From positions 17,573-81,572 of the forward strand of contig CAZLRW010000004.1 in NCBI GenBank assembly GCA_964561925.1: a stretch of 64,000 nucleotides of DNA. Reading direction: 5' to 3'. A program made the translations under genes and the position numbers. Below the pieces are notes generated by a model. It made no database searches. It was not told where the DNA came from and was given only the letters and a program-made list of their open reading frames with translations. Each line of letters opens with the position of its first letter. The stretch's first letter is position 1. Below are positions 1-8,146 of the stretch, one piece after another. The DNA is from SZUA-430 sp964561925 (GTDB taxonomy: Bacteria; Pseudomonadota; Alphaproteobacteria; Micropepsales; Micropepsaceae).

Positions 1-1000
1 GACGGCGCAGGAATGCGCCCGCGTCCCCGATCGCCCGCTCGCTCTGCGTGTCGAACAGCCGCTCGAACACATGGCTGCCGCGCGACCACACCCGCAACGT
101 CACGTCGCCGCCCGCATCGTGCACCCGCTCGGCCAACATGCGGGCGTCGTCATGCAGCGCGTCCGTACGGCTGGTCTGGATCAGCATCGAAGGCAGCGCG
201 CGCAAATCGCCGTAGACCGGCGACGCAACCGGATCAAGCGGGCTCAGGCCCTGCAAATAGAAATGCGCGCAGATCGCCATCGATTCCATGGAGATGGGGC
301 TCTCGCCCGTGACGCTTCGCGCCGCGGCGGAACGGCCGGTCAGCGCAAGGTCCGTCCACGGCGACAACAGACAGATCGCGCCCAGCTTCACGCCCGCATC
401 GCGCAGGCGCGCGCACGCGGCGAGCGCGATCGCCGCCCCGGCCGACTCGGCGACGATGCCGATGCGATGGCCGGCGCGACCGCCGGCGATGATCTCGTTC
501 AATGCCGCGCAGACGTCCTCGATCGCGGCGGGGCAGGGATGCTCCGGCGCCAGGCGATAGTCGACCATCAAGGTCTTCAGCCGCGCGGCCTTCGCCACGC
601 GCGCGATCATCGCGGTCAGGCGCGGACTGCGGTCGGCGATGAACGATCCGCCATGCACGTAGACCAGGATTGCGTCGTCGCCGAATTCGTCGTGCGAGAG
701 CCAACTCGCGCGAGGGCCCGTCGACGGCCTGATGCTGAATCCCTCCATCGCCGCCGCCATTTGCGAAGCGGTGGGCATGCTGAAACGCTCGTGCATGGCG
801 CGGCCGCGCGCGAGGTAACGTGACAGCGCATCGCCGTCGCCCGACTCGAACGCTCGAACCGCACCCGCGACCGTCGCCCGCTCGATCGCGCGCTGCAGCG
901 CCGTTGCGAGCCGTCCCGCGACCGCCGCGAACGGGACGCGCGAAGGCGCCGACGCGACGCGCTCGATGTGCAGAGCTGATGAAATGTGTGTGGCGGCCAT
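1..1000 (-). CDS. alpha/beta hydrolase (HSL/fold-3 family), 3' end cut by window edge
   Basis: Cytosolic carboxylesterase/lipase of the hormone-sensitive-lipase type; the substrate is unknown. The reverse-strand frame from ATG at 1000 gives an N-terminus MAATHISSALHIERVAS, an oxyanion-hole motif YVHGGSF, the sequence DYRLAPEHPCPAA typical of this family, a nucleophile elbow reading AESAG (Ala instead of the usual Gly at the first position), an acid region SRTDALHDDA and a catalytic His in GSHVFE. The last few codons lie beyond position 1. There is no signal peptide. It is divergent from the LuxR-type gene at 1076 across a 75-base gap and is a clear paralogue of the hydrolase at 3506-4534 (shared blocks such as LSPWTDLALTG and DPVASPVYGDL). 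An overlapping frame starting at 1022 was rejected because it lacks all these motifs. Confidence 0.88.
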   Translation of the reverse strand, partial: MAATHISSALHIERVASAPSRVPFAAVAGRLATALQRAIERATVAGAVRAFESGDGDALSRYLARGRAMHERFSMPTASQMAAAMEGFSIRPSTGPRASWLSHDEFGDDAILVYVHGGSFIADRSPRLTAMIARVAKAARLKTLMVDYRLAPEHPCPAAIEDVCAALNEIIAGGRAGHRIGIVAESAGAAIALAACARLRDAGVKLGAICLLSPWTDLALTGRSAAARSVTGESPISMESMAICAHFYLQGLSPLDPVASPVYGDLRALPSMLIQTSRTDALHDDARMLAERVHDAGGDVTLRVWSRGSHVFERLFDTQSERAIGDAGAFLRR

Positions 1001-1030
1001 GGCGGCTTCGTCCTTCGCGCATGTGACGCA

Positions 1031-1042
1031 GTGATAGTCTAG
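1031..1042. promoter_or_regulatory. shared 12-base motif in divergent gap (copy 1)
   Basis: GTGATAGTCTAG lies in the gap between the divergent hydrolase (ATG at 1000) and LuxR-type gene (ATG at 1076). The same motif with one change (GTGATAGTTTAG) occupies the equivalent position in the second cassette at 4563-4574, about 30 bases from each start codon in both cases. It may be a promoter core or an operator; on the reverse strand it contains GACTAT/AACTAT, which could serve as a -10 box. The function is inferred from position and conservation only. Confidence 0.4.
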
Positions 1043-1075
1043 AGTCTACGCTGATTCGCGACAGACGGTGCGCTC

Positions 1076-1471
1076 ATGTCCCGCCACATCAAGCTGGCCG
1101 ACGCTGTGGAAAGCCAAATCGACACGATCCCGATGGCCGACTACGCGAGGACCTATCCCTCGATGCCCGATCGCTTTCGCGGCATCGCCGATTGGCTCGA
1201 CCAAAATCTACGACGCGCGGGCTTCGCGTTCATGATCGAACGGCTGGACGCGCGCGTCGCCGAGATCGAAACCGCGTGGACGCAGAAATATTCGCTGACC
1301 CCGGCCGAAATGCGCCTGACGGCGCACCTTGTGAACGGCGGCACGATCGCGAGCTACGCGAAGGCCCACGGCATCAGCCGCAACACCGCGCGCAACCAGC
1401 TGCAAGCCGCCTATTGCAAAACGGGCACACATCGCCAGGCAGAACTCGTTTCCCTGCTGCTCAAGGCGTGA
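1076..1471 (+). CDS. small stand-alone LuxR-type HTH regulator (copy 1)
   Basis: 131-residue protein whose C-terminal ~60 residues form a LuxR/GerE-like helix-turn-helix: SLTPAEMRLTAHLVNGGTIASYA, then HGISRNTARNQLQAAYCKTG and HRQAELVSLLL. The N-terminal ~65 residues match no receiver or autoinducer domain I can recognise, so it is a DNA-binding domain with a short private extension. It is divergent from the hydrolase at 1-1000 and followed by a secreted barrel protein at 1575. It is paralogous to the regulator at 4602-5024 in both the HTH and the preceding block (DWLDQNLRRAGF versus RWVDANMREAGL). A role controlling the adjacent hydrolase and/or barrel gene is an inference from position. Confidence 0.85.
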   Translation: MSRHIKLADAVESQIDTIPMADYARTYPSMPDRFRGIADWLDQNLRRAGFAFMIERLDARVAEIETAWTQKYSLTPAEMRLTAHLVNGGTIASYAKAHGISRNTARNQLQAAYCKTGTHRQAELVSLLLKA

Positions 1472-1574
1472 ATGCTCGCTTCGCTTAGTGCGTTTGCATC
1501 ATGCGCGTAATCGCGCGTGCACCTCACCTTGGGTGGTGAAGCGAATCGCTTCGCGTTCTTGAGGGGGCTTTGCC

Positions 1575-3509
1575 ATGCGGAATCTTCCGCCACGTATTCT
1601 CGTTTTGTCGACGTTCTTCGCGGCCTTGGCAACGGTGATTTCGCCCGTTGCAACGCCTGCGCGGGCGCAAACCTTGCCCGGCCCGGAGGTTCACCCGATC
1701 AAGCAACTCTGGCGGGACGCCAACGGCATCACCGAAGACGCGGAGGCGGTCCGCATACGTTCGAGCTACTGCAGACCGCCCCACCAGCCGACCAAGGCGG
1801 AGCCGCAAGCAGCCCTCGACGCACTGCAACAGCAACTGCAAGCGCTCAAGAGGCTGCAGGATCAACTGAAGAGGACGTTCGACCAAGCACTCACGAAGGG
1901 AGAGATGGGAAAGAGCACGCGCGCCGCCTTTCCCAAACTGGACGGCCTGGAAGCCGACCATCGCGACTATTGGGCGAACTCGAACAAGCTATTGACCGCC
2001 GCGCAAGCGGCCATCGACGCCAAGCAAGAAGCGTTGAATCGTGCCCCGGAGCGAGATTGCAGTCAGACACCACCCAGGACCGAGACGATTATCGGCGGCA
2101 ATCAACCACCTGTTCAACCGCCGCCGCCCCCATCTCCTCCGCCGCCGCCGGCGCCGCCGGTCGATCCACTGAAAGGCCTGGACCGGCCCATCTCCAAGGG
2201 CGTCAACTTCCCGCGGCTCGAAAAATTCTATTGCTCGCAAGCACAAAAGGACGCGGCCCTCGCTCTGATCCCGCCCGAGATCGCAAAGGTCAACGCAAAC
2301 ATCGCGGACATCGACACCTACATCGCGTCGCTGCGCACGCGCCGCGGCGAGCTTGCGGCCAGAGGCGTCGAACAGCATTGGCTGGACTCGATGGATTACG
2401 CAATCCGCAATGCTGAAACGGAGAAGGCGAGCCAGGCAACGACGATCCAAGCGCTGGAAACCACGCGCCGCCTGATCGCCTCGACACCCATCGTCGACTG
2501 CGCGACCGGAAAGGAAATCGGTTCGCTCCCCGGCAACACCCTCGGCGCGTCGGTCGAAGTCGGGGGCGCGGTCGGTGAGGTGACGATCCCGGAGAAGCCG
2601 TATCTCTCGATCGAAGACGGCGGCGGCCTGATCCTGGGCGTCGTCGACCACGAGCGGACCACGGACGTTGCGGCCATGATGTTGGCGCTCGCCTATGATC
2701 TCGACTTCATGCCGAACGTCGACTTTGCGAGCGTTCGCCGCCAGATTTGGCGCGCCACAGTGAACTACTATGGCTACGACTTCAGCGTGCGCTCCGACGG
2801 TGGTTCGATCGCGACGACCACCGAAGGCGTCGGCATTCCGGGCACGGGCGATCCGTCGGCGGCGAATCCCGCGGGCGTCTTCCTCGCCAATCCGGCGTTC
2901 AACGACGTCACCGACATCGCCTTCTCGCATCACAGCGAAGCGCAGAGCTTGAAGGCCGGCATCGCGTTGCAGTCGCATGTCGGTTTCGGAACGGTGGATC
3001 TCGGCCTGAAGGTCGGCTACGAACGCCGCGAGACGTCGGACACTCTGTCGGCGAACATCGCGGGCTTCCTCACGGACCTGCGCTATCGAACGGACGTCGA
3101 GACGACGGGCGGCTCGCTTTCGGGAACGGTGCTGATCAACGTGCCCCTCGGCCTCGTCCTGGATTACGAAGCGACCGCGCTCGAGGGCTTCTCGGTCGAT
3201 GCGCGGGCCGAGGGGCGGGCCTACTTCCTCGACGCCGATGGCGTCGACCGCCTCGATCTGAACGGCTTCATCAACGACACGCAGAGAGTGCGCGTATCGG
3301 CAAGCGACACGACGTTCGGCTTCAGCGTCGGCGCGTCGTTGAACTATTCGCCGGTCGACGCACTGATCATGTCGTTGGGTTTCGAATACAGCGAGAACGA
3401 CACGCACGCCGTCCCCCACCGCTCGGGCCAGACGGGCGAGCAAACCACTCTCGACTTCGAAACGGAGGAGATCTACCTCGGCACAGTGCGCACGACGTTC
3501 AAATTCTAG
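1575..3509 (+). CDS. secreted protein with coiled coil, proline hinge and putative outer-membrane beta-barrel
   Basis: 644 residues. It has a signal peptide at about 1-31 (hydrophobic core after MRNLPPRILVL, cleavage near ARA-Q), a Gln/Leu-rich helical, coiled-coil-like stretch at about 70-150, a run of prolines near 172-190, a second helical stretch to ~300, then about 300 residues of alternating beta-type sequence ending in TTFKF. A terminal Phe is the usual BAM recognition signature of outer-membrane barrels. Cysteines at about 65, 161, 220 and 310 fall outside the barrel. A GAGGGGG ribosome-binding site precedes the ATG. Its stop codon overlaps the convergent hydrolase stop at 3506. No named family was recognised; an autotransporter-like or adhesin-like function is possible but unproven. 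Confidence 0.75.
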   Translation: MRNLPPRILVLSTFFAALATVISPVATPARAQTLPGPEVHPIKQLWRDANGITEDAEAVRIRSSYCRPPHQPTKAEPQAALDALQQQLQALKRLQDQLKRTFDQALTKGEMGKSTRAAFPKLDGLEADHRDYWANSNKLLTAAQAAIDAKQEALNRAPERDCSQTPPRTETIIGGNQPPVQPPPPPSPPPPPAPPVDPLKGLDRPISKGVNFPRLEKFYCSQAQKDAALALIPPEIAKVNANIADIDTYIASLRTRRGELAARGVEQHWLDSMDYAIRNAETEKASQATTIQALETTRRLIASTPIVDCATGKEIGSLPGNTLGASVEVGGAVGEVTIPEKPYLSIEDGGGLILGVVDHERTTDVAAMMLALAYDLDFMPNVDFASVRRQIWRATVNYYGYDFSVRSDGGSIATTTEGVGIPGTGDPSAANPAGVFLANPAFNDVTDIAFSHHSEAQSLKAGIALQSHVGFGTVDLGLKVGYERRETSDTLSANIAGFLTDLRYRTDVETTGGSLSGTVLINVPLGLVLDYEATALEGFSVDARAEGRAYFLDADGVDRLDLNGFINDTQRVRVSASDTTFGFSVGASLNYSPVDALIMSLGFEYSENDTHAVPHRSGQTGEQTTLDFETEEIYLGTVRTTFKF

Positions 3510-4534
3510 GCAGCAAGTCGCGTTCTGAGGAAAGTGCCCGCGTCGGCAATGGCGCGGGCGCTTTGCGCGCTGAAGCCCTGTTCGAACGCGTGTTCGCGGC
3601 CCGGCCAGACACGCAATGTCACCTCCGTGCCCGCATTGAACGCGCGTTCGGAAAGCGCGCGCGCATCGTCGTGGAACGCATCGCCGCGACTCGTATGCAC
3701 AAGCATCGGCGGCAGGCCGCTGAGGTCGCCGTAAACCGGCGACGCGACCGGATCGACCGGACTGCGCCCTTGCAAGTAGAGATGCGCGCACACGGCCGGG
3801 AACTCCATGCGCGTCGCGCTGCCCCGGCTCAGCGACCGCGTGACGAGCGACAAGCCCGTCAATGCTAAATCCGTCCAAGGCGACAGAAGGCAAACGCCCG
3901 CGATCGCGATATCCCGATCGCGCAGCCGCCGCACGGCGGCCAGCGCCACGGCCGCGCCCGCCGATTCCGCGAGCACCGCAATACGCCGTCCGGGCCATTC
4001 GCTCGCCAGCGTCGCGATCACGCTCTCGACATCGTCGACGGCGGCGGGGCAGGGATGCTCCGGCGCCAACCGATATTCGACGATGCAGGTTCGCGCGCCC
4101 GCCGCCTTGGCGATACGAGCGACCATCGCCGTCAATCGCGGGCTCATGCCGACGACGAACGAGCCGCCGGGCACATAGACCAGCGTGCCGTCCACGTCGA
4201 ATCGCTCGCTCTCGATCCACGCTGCATCGGCGGCAAGACCTTCGGCGCGCCGGATCGCAACACCCTCGAGCGCCTGCTCCATGGCAGCCGCCGTCGGCAA
4301 ACCGAAGCGTCGAGCGCGTGCACGCCAGCCGGGCGCCGCACGCAACAACGCCTCGCGATCGCCCGTTTCCAACACGCTTGCCACTTCGCGCGCGGCGCCA
4401 AGAAAGACGCGCTGACTGACGAACTCTCGTATCCGCGCACGAGCGACGTCGAAACGGCTCGAGAGCGGAGCGACCCGTTCGATGTGAATCTGTCTGCTGT
4501 GCGAAGCGGTGGAAACCGCGGGAATCAAGGCCAT
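3506..4534 (-). CDS. alpha/beta hydrolase (HSL/fold-3 family), second copy
   Basis: 342-residue paralogue of the hydrolase at 1-1000. It keeps EYRLAPEHPCPAAVDD, the nucleophile elbow AESAG, LSPWTDLALTGLS, the acid region SRGDAFHDDA and the catalytic His in REHAFE. The oxyanion-hole region reads YVPGGSF, so the first His of the family HGG(G) motif is Pro here while copy 1 keeps HGG. The catalytic triad is otherwise intact, so an active esterase is likely but could have altered activity. The ATG at 4534 was chosen over a GTG at 4555 because GGGGGAGT lies just upstream. It is divergent from the LuxR-type gene at 4602 and convergent with, and touching, the barrel gene ending at 3509. Confidence 0.9.
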   Translation of the reverse strand: MALIPAVSTASHSRQIHIERVAPLSSRFDVARARIREFVSQRVFLGAAREVASVLETGDREALLRAAPGWRARARRFGLPTAAAMEQALEGVAIRRAEGLAADAAWIESERFDVDGTLVYVPGGSFVVGMSPRLTAMVARIAKAAGARTCIVEYRLAPEHPCPAAVDDVESVIATLASEWPGRRIAVLAESAGAAVALAAVRRLRDRDIAIAGVCLLSPWTDLALTGLSLVTRSLSRGSATRMEFPAVCAHLYLQGRSPVDPVASPVYGDLSGLPPMLVHTSRGDAFHDDARALSERAFNAGTEVTLRVWPGREHAFEQGFSAQSARAIADAGTFLRTRLAA

Positions 4535-4562
4535 GCCGCCCACTCCCCCTGCCACGTTGTCG

Positions 4563-4574
4563 GTGATAGTTTAG
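4563..4574. promoter_or_regulatory. shared 12-base motif in divergent gap (copy 2)
   Basis: GTGATAGTTTAG, the counterpart of the motif at 1031-1042. It lies 28 bases from the hydrolase start and 27 bases from the regulator start in a 67-base divergent gap. Retention of both sequence and spacing between the two cassettes suggests a common promoter or regulator site. Confidence 0.4.
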
Positions 4575-4601
4575 CCGCGATTGACGCTTGGTAACAGCCG
4601 C

Positions 4602-5024
4602 ATGACCTCTTCCCCGCGCTCAGCCCCCGACCGCCATGTTTTGGCGATTGCGACCAGCCTCGCCGCCCGCGAGGAAGTGCGCCGCTCGGCCGAAGGCAAT
4701 CCCGCCGTGCCCCAACGCCTGTTGGAAGTCGTGCGTTGGGTCGACGCCAACATGCGCGAAGCGGGCTTGCGGCTGGCGGTAGAGCCGGTCGACGGCGTTG
4801 CGCATGACGGCGACTGGACAGTGCGCTTCGCCCTCACCCCCGCCGAAACGCGGCTCGCCTCGCATTTGTTGAAGGGTGGCACGCCCGCGACGTTCGCGGC
4901 CGAACGTGGTTTGAGCCCCCACACCGTGCGCAACCACTTGCGTTCGATCTACGCCAAGACGAATACGAACCGCCAAGTCTCATTGTTGCAACTTCTACTC
5001 CGCGCCTCCGGAAAAAATCCCTAA
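4602..5024 (+). CDS. small stand-alone LuxR-type HTH regulator (copy 2)
   Basis: 140-residue protein with a C-terminal LuxR/GerE HTH: ALTPAETRLASHLLKGG, then RGLSPHTVRNHLRSIYAKTN and RQVSLLQLLL, closer to the family consensus than copy 1. The N-terminal region has no recognisable sensor domain. The ATG at 4602 is preferred to an in-frame TTG at 4581. It is divergent from the hydrolase ending its upstream side at 4534 and followed at 5155 by a secreted barrel-like protein, repeating the gene order of 1-3509. Regulation of the neighbours is inferred. Confidence 0.85.
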   Translation: MTSSPRSAPDRHVLAIATSLAAREEVRRSAEGNPAVPQRLLEVVRWVDANMREAGLRLAVEPVDGVAHDGDWTVRFALTPAETRLASHLLKGGTPATFAAERGLSPHTVRNHLRSIYAKTNTNRQVSLLQLLLRASGKNP

Positions 5025-5154
5025 GTAGGCGGTTGGTACTTTCGCGTCATGCGCGGGCGTTTCACGCCGCGTATTCCTGCCCCGTCGATTCGAGCAGTCG
5101 CGGCGACGACGTCCGCATCCGGACGCGCAGCGCCGTTTGCGAAAGGGCAAGGCG

Positions 5155-6927
5155 ATGCGCAGATCCCTCCATGTGTTCACCACCGTCTTGGCTGCGGGCG
5201 TCAGCATAGTCGCGCTCACGGGCACTCTCTCGGGCCCCGCGGTCGCCGATACGCCCGTTCCTCAAGGCGATATTGGACAACAACAGTCGCGCGTGTCGGA
5301 ACTGGAGTCCGAGAACGCGCGGCTCAACCGGGAGATCAGAGAGATCGGCGGGGGCAGGACGCCCCAGCAATCGATGAAGAACGTCGAGGGTCGAATGGAT
5401 CAACTCACCCAGCGCGACCTTGAGCTGGATCGAACCGTCCAGCAAATGGGTCAGGGCGCCGAAGAGGTGAAACAGCTACGCGATCAAGTCGCCAATGAAT
5501 CCGTGATCGGCCTCAAAGATGTTGGCGAGGAGGTAATCGAGGAAGGCGTCGAGGGCGCCATCAAGGAAGGTCTGAGCAAAGGTGCCGGCAAGGCAGTGGG
5601 TATCGCCGGTCTTGTGGCCGACGTCATCGAGTACGGCGGCAAGTTCTACGTTCGCTGGCGGACGAAAAGTTCGCTCGGCGAAAACGTGAAGGTGCAGCAA
5701 GCGCAGATGATCGACATCCTGAGAATTCAGAGAGCGACTCGTGAACAATACAACCAGCAGCTCAAGAACCGCGAACGCCTGAAGGATCTGACCGCCAAGG
5801 AGCGCGTCAGTTACCTGAAGCTTTTGGACGAGCGCGCGAAACTGCAACGCATGACCAAGGCGACGCAGGGCGTCAATCCTGAGCGCGAATTCGATCAGCC
5901 CGGTGACGATAAGCTCCGCGAAGAGTCGCGCGAATATTGGCGCGAGAGAAACAAGTTCGGCGTCACCAAGTCGAACCAGATCTCCTTCGGTGGCGGTTAC
6001 CACGAAAGCGACGCGCCGCAGCAGTTCATCGGCCGCATCGTCGTTGGCGGCGACGACACAGCGATGATTTACACCTCGCCGACGCTTGCCGGTTTCTACG
6101 CCGAGGCGAAGGCGGACGTCTGGGACACGGGCCTCAGATATGCCGGCGATTTCGGCGGCTTCCGCGTTGCGGCGGCATATAGCGACGTCGAGGGTGACGA
6201 ATACCGCCGTGTCGAAGCCGATCCGACGATCACGACAGGTTTCGTGTGGATCGACCCGCTCGATTCGGGGACCCCGTTCGCGGTCGGCCTCGGTGCCCCG
6301 AACCTCACATGGGACGCCCGCACCAGCACGAACCAAATCGACGCCGCAGCGACGGCGATCTACATGGAGTACCGCCGCTTCTCGCCGGACCTCACCGGCG
6401 GCTTGGGCGTGGGCGTGATGGCCGACTACCGCAACACCGAGCACCGGACGCGGATCGAGAATCTCGATTTCGCAGGCTTCGCCGTCGATGAGAATTATGA
6501 CTTCGAAACCTTCGGCCTCGGACCCCGCATCGAAGCCATGCTGGATTGGGATTGCGATCCTGAAGCGGACGGTCCCTTCCCAAGCTTCGGCGCCACCTTC
6601 CGCGCCCACGCGGCCGCAACCTATGACTGGCGCAGCAGCGAAATCTCGCAACGCGCGACCGGCCCGTTCTTCGGCGGCTTCGATTATCGCCAGCGTGTCA
6701 ACCTTGACGACGACGGCTTGAACCTCCGCTATGGCATCGACGCGACCTTCGACCTGAAGTTCGACGCGCGCACGACGGCCTTCTTGAAAGTCGGCTGGCA
6801 AGGCCAAAGCGACGCGCCGACGATCATCCCGGCCGACGGCTCCTTCGCGCCCGGCGCGCCGATCCGCGCCGATACCGCTGACGCAAGCGAATGGTTCCTC
6901 GGCGCCGGCTTGCGGATCGAGTTCTGA
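5155..6927 (+). CDS. secreted coiled-coil plus putative outer-membrane beta-barrel protein (copy 2)
   Basis: 590 residues. A signal peptide covers about 1-32 (cleavage near AVA-D). Residues ~38-95 are a heptad-like helix (SELESENARLNREIREI). A Gly/Ala-rich hydrophobic patch at about 135-155 precedes a second charged helix to ~235, then from about 275 the sequence alternates in beta fashion with many Gly, Tyr and Asp residues and ends LRIEF with a terminal Phe. Architecture and position match the protein at 1575-3509, but the sequences share little that is obvious by eye, so they may be functional analogues rather than close paralogues. The ATG at 5155 follows AAGGGCAAGG and is preferred to a TTG at 5137. 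Confidence 0.75.
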   Translation: MRRSLHVFTTVLAAGVSIVALTGTLSGPAVADTPVPQGDIGQQQSRVSELESENARLNREIREIGGGRTPQQSMKNVEGRMDQLTQRDLELDRTVQQMGQGAEEVKQLRDQVANESVIGLKDVGEEVIEEGVEGAIKEGLSKGAGKAVGIAGLVADVIEYGGKFYVRWRTKSSLGENVKVQQAQMIDILRIQRATREQYNQQLKNRERLKDLTAKERVSYLKLLDERAKLQRMTKATQGVNPEREFDQPGDDKLREESREYWRERNKFGVTKSNQISFGGGYHESDAPQQFIGRIVVGGDDTAMIYTSPTLAGFYAEAKADVWDTGLRYAGDFGGFRVAAAYSDVEGDEYRRVEADPTITTGFVWIDPLDSGTPFAVGLGAPNLTWDARTSTNQIDAAATAIYMEYRRFSPDLTGGLGVGVMADYRNTEHRTRIENLDFAGFAVDENYDFETFGLGPRIEAMLDWDCDPEADGPFPSFGATFRAHAAATYDWRSSEISQRATGPFFGGFDYRQRVNLDDDGLNLRYGIDATFDLKFDARTTAFLKVGWQGQSDAPTIIPADGSFAPGAPIRADTADASEWFLGAGLRIEF

Positions 6928-7077
6928 GAAACGCCACGAGGGGCCGCGGCTGCCGAGCAGGCCGCGGTTCCGGTGCGTCTTCACGTTCAACCCCTTGACG
7001 GCGCCCGATCCTCGCGCGTCTATGGCGCCGTCTGCGCGACTGAGGCGCCAGGCGGAGCATCGGGGAGGTTCAGGCCC

Positions 7078-7647
7078 ATGTGGCGGATGTTGCCGCTCGC
7101 GGCCGTCGCAAGTGGGGCGCTTTTGGTTGGCGCCCAAGCGCAAACGCCGCCGGCGGAGGGCGGAGCCCAGCCGATCATTCTGACGCTTCCAACAGCCGAT
7201 AAACCGCCGCCCGCCGATCCGCAATTGCCGCCGGCCCCGACGATCATCGCGCCCGAACCGGCGCCGAAGCTAAAGGTGCAGACGCCGAAGCCCAAGCCCG
7301 CGCCGAAGAAGGAAAAGCCGCCTGGCGAAATGAACCCGGTCGACGACACGCCGAGCGCGGCCTTGATCAACGAGCCCGGCAAGCCGCCCGCGTTCCGCTG
7401 CTTCGTGCGCGACGTCATGGCGTTCTACGACCGCACGCACGTCCGCTGCTACAACAAGGTCAAGGGTAAGATAAACTTCTTCGCCGTCGACACGGCCCAG
7501 CCCGTCGCCGCCACGTTGCTGACGAAAGGCCTTGCCGCGATGCAGGCCGGCAAACCGCTCGTCATCACGTTCGCGCCCACGACGGATTTGAATCCATCGA
7601 ACTGCGAGCGCGCGAATTGCAGGCGCCTCATCGACATTCGGGAATAG
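7078..7647 (+). CDS. secreted proline-rich hypothetical protein
   Basis: 189 residues. An N-terminal signal peptide (MWRMLPLAAVASGALL, cleavage near AQA-Q) is followed by about 80 residues rich in Pro, Ala and Lys (PKPKPAPKKEKPP), which looks like an unstructured spacer across periplasm or wall. A compact C-terminal domain of about 90 residues follows with four cysteines (FRCFVRD, VRCYNKV and NCERANC) that could form two disulphides. The ATG at 7078 has GGGAGG 11 bases upstream; an in-frame start at 6973 would bury the signal peptide and was rejected. It is followed 3 bases later by the gene at 7651. No family was recognised. Confidence 0.65.
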   Translation: MWRMLPLAAVASGALLVGAQAQTPPAEGGAQPIILTLPTADKPPPADPQLPPAPTIIAPEPAPKLKVQTPKPKPAPKKEKPPGEMNPVDDTPSAALINEPGKPPAFRCFVRDVMAFYDRTHVRCYNKVKGKINFFAVDTAQPVAATLLTKGLAAMQAGKPLVITFAPTTDLNPSNCERANCRRLIDIRE

Positions 7648-7650
7648 CGC

Positions 7651-8106
7651 GTGCAAGACGGCGTCCCACTCGTCTCGATCCTGTTCGGATTTCCGGTGCT
7701 GTTCGCCGCCATGTGGCTCGCGGTAGCCGCGCTCATCGCATTCATGGCCGGCTGGTTCGCGCTGATGCGCCGCTACCCGGATCGCGACGAGACCGCGCTT
7801 GCCGTTCTGAAATGGCAGTCCGGGCGGATGGGCTGGATCGGCGCGCGTCTGCGCGGTGTGCTGACGTTGAGCGTCTGCCCCTCGGGCTTGCGCGTGGGCA
7901 TGTTCAGACTATTCGGACCGTTTTCGCGCGACTTCTTCGTGCCGTGGAGCGAGATCGAAGTGACGCGGCGGGATTGGTTCTTGGGCCGCGTCGCCGAACT
8001 GAAGTTCGGCACGCCGGCCATCGGAGTGTTGACGATCCGCGCCGACGTCGCCGACGAACTTGCCCGCACCGCGCAAACGCGCTGGCCGGAACGGCGCCGC
8101 CGGTGA
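7651..8106 (+). CDS. membrane-anchored hypothetical protein
   Basis: 151 residues starting with GTG. One long hydrophobic N-terminal region (about residues 8-38, possibly one or two membrane segments) precedes a soluble part with an RYPDRDE stretch and a beta-rich region (GVLTLSVCPSGLRVGMF, FVPWSEIEVTRRDW) that resembles a small PH-like or bPH domain. This is an impression only. It begins 3 bases after the preceding secreted-protein stop, so the two are probably cotranscribed. No function can be assigned. Confidence 0.6.
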   Translation: MQDGVPLVSILFGFPVLFAAMWLAVAALIAFMAGWFALMRRYPDRDETALAVLKWQSGRMGWIGARLRGVLTLSVCPSGLRVGMFRLFGPFSRDFFVPWSEIEVTRRDWFLGRVAELKFGTPAIGVLTIRADVADELARTAQTRWPERRRR

Positions 8107-8146
8107 AGCCCTTGCCCCCGCGCACGCAACCGCGCGACAGTTGAAC

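Noticed and set aside
71..1022. Open frames on both strands over the first hydrolase
   Set aside because: They lack motifs; the reverse frame starting at 1000 has the HGG, ESAG and family blocks.
1989..4220. 743-residue leftward open frame spanning two genes
   Set aside because: It crosses the barrel gene antisense and the second hydrolase in a wrong frame; the true hydrolase frame carries all catalytic motifs.
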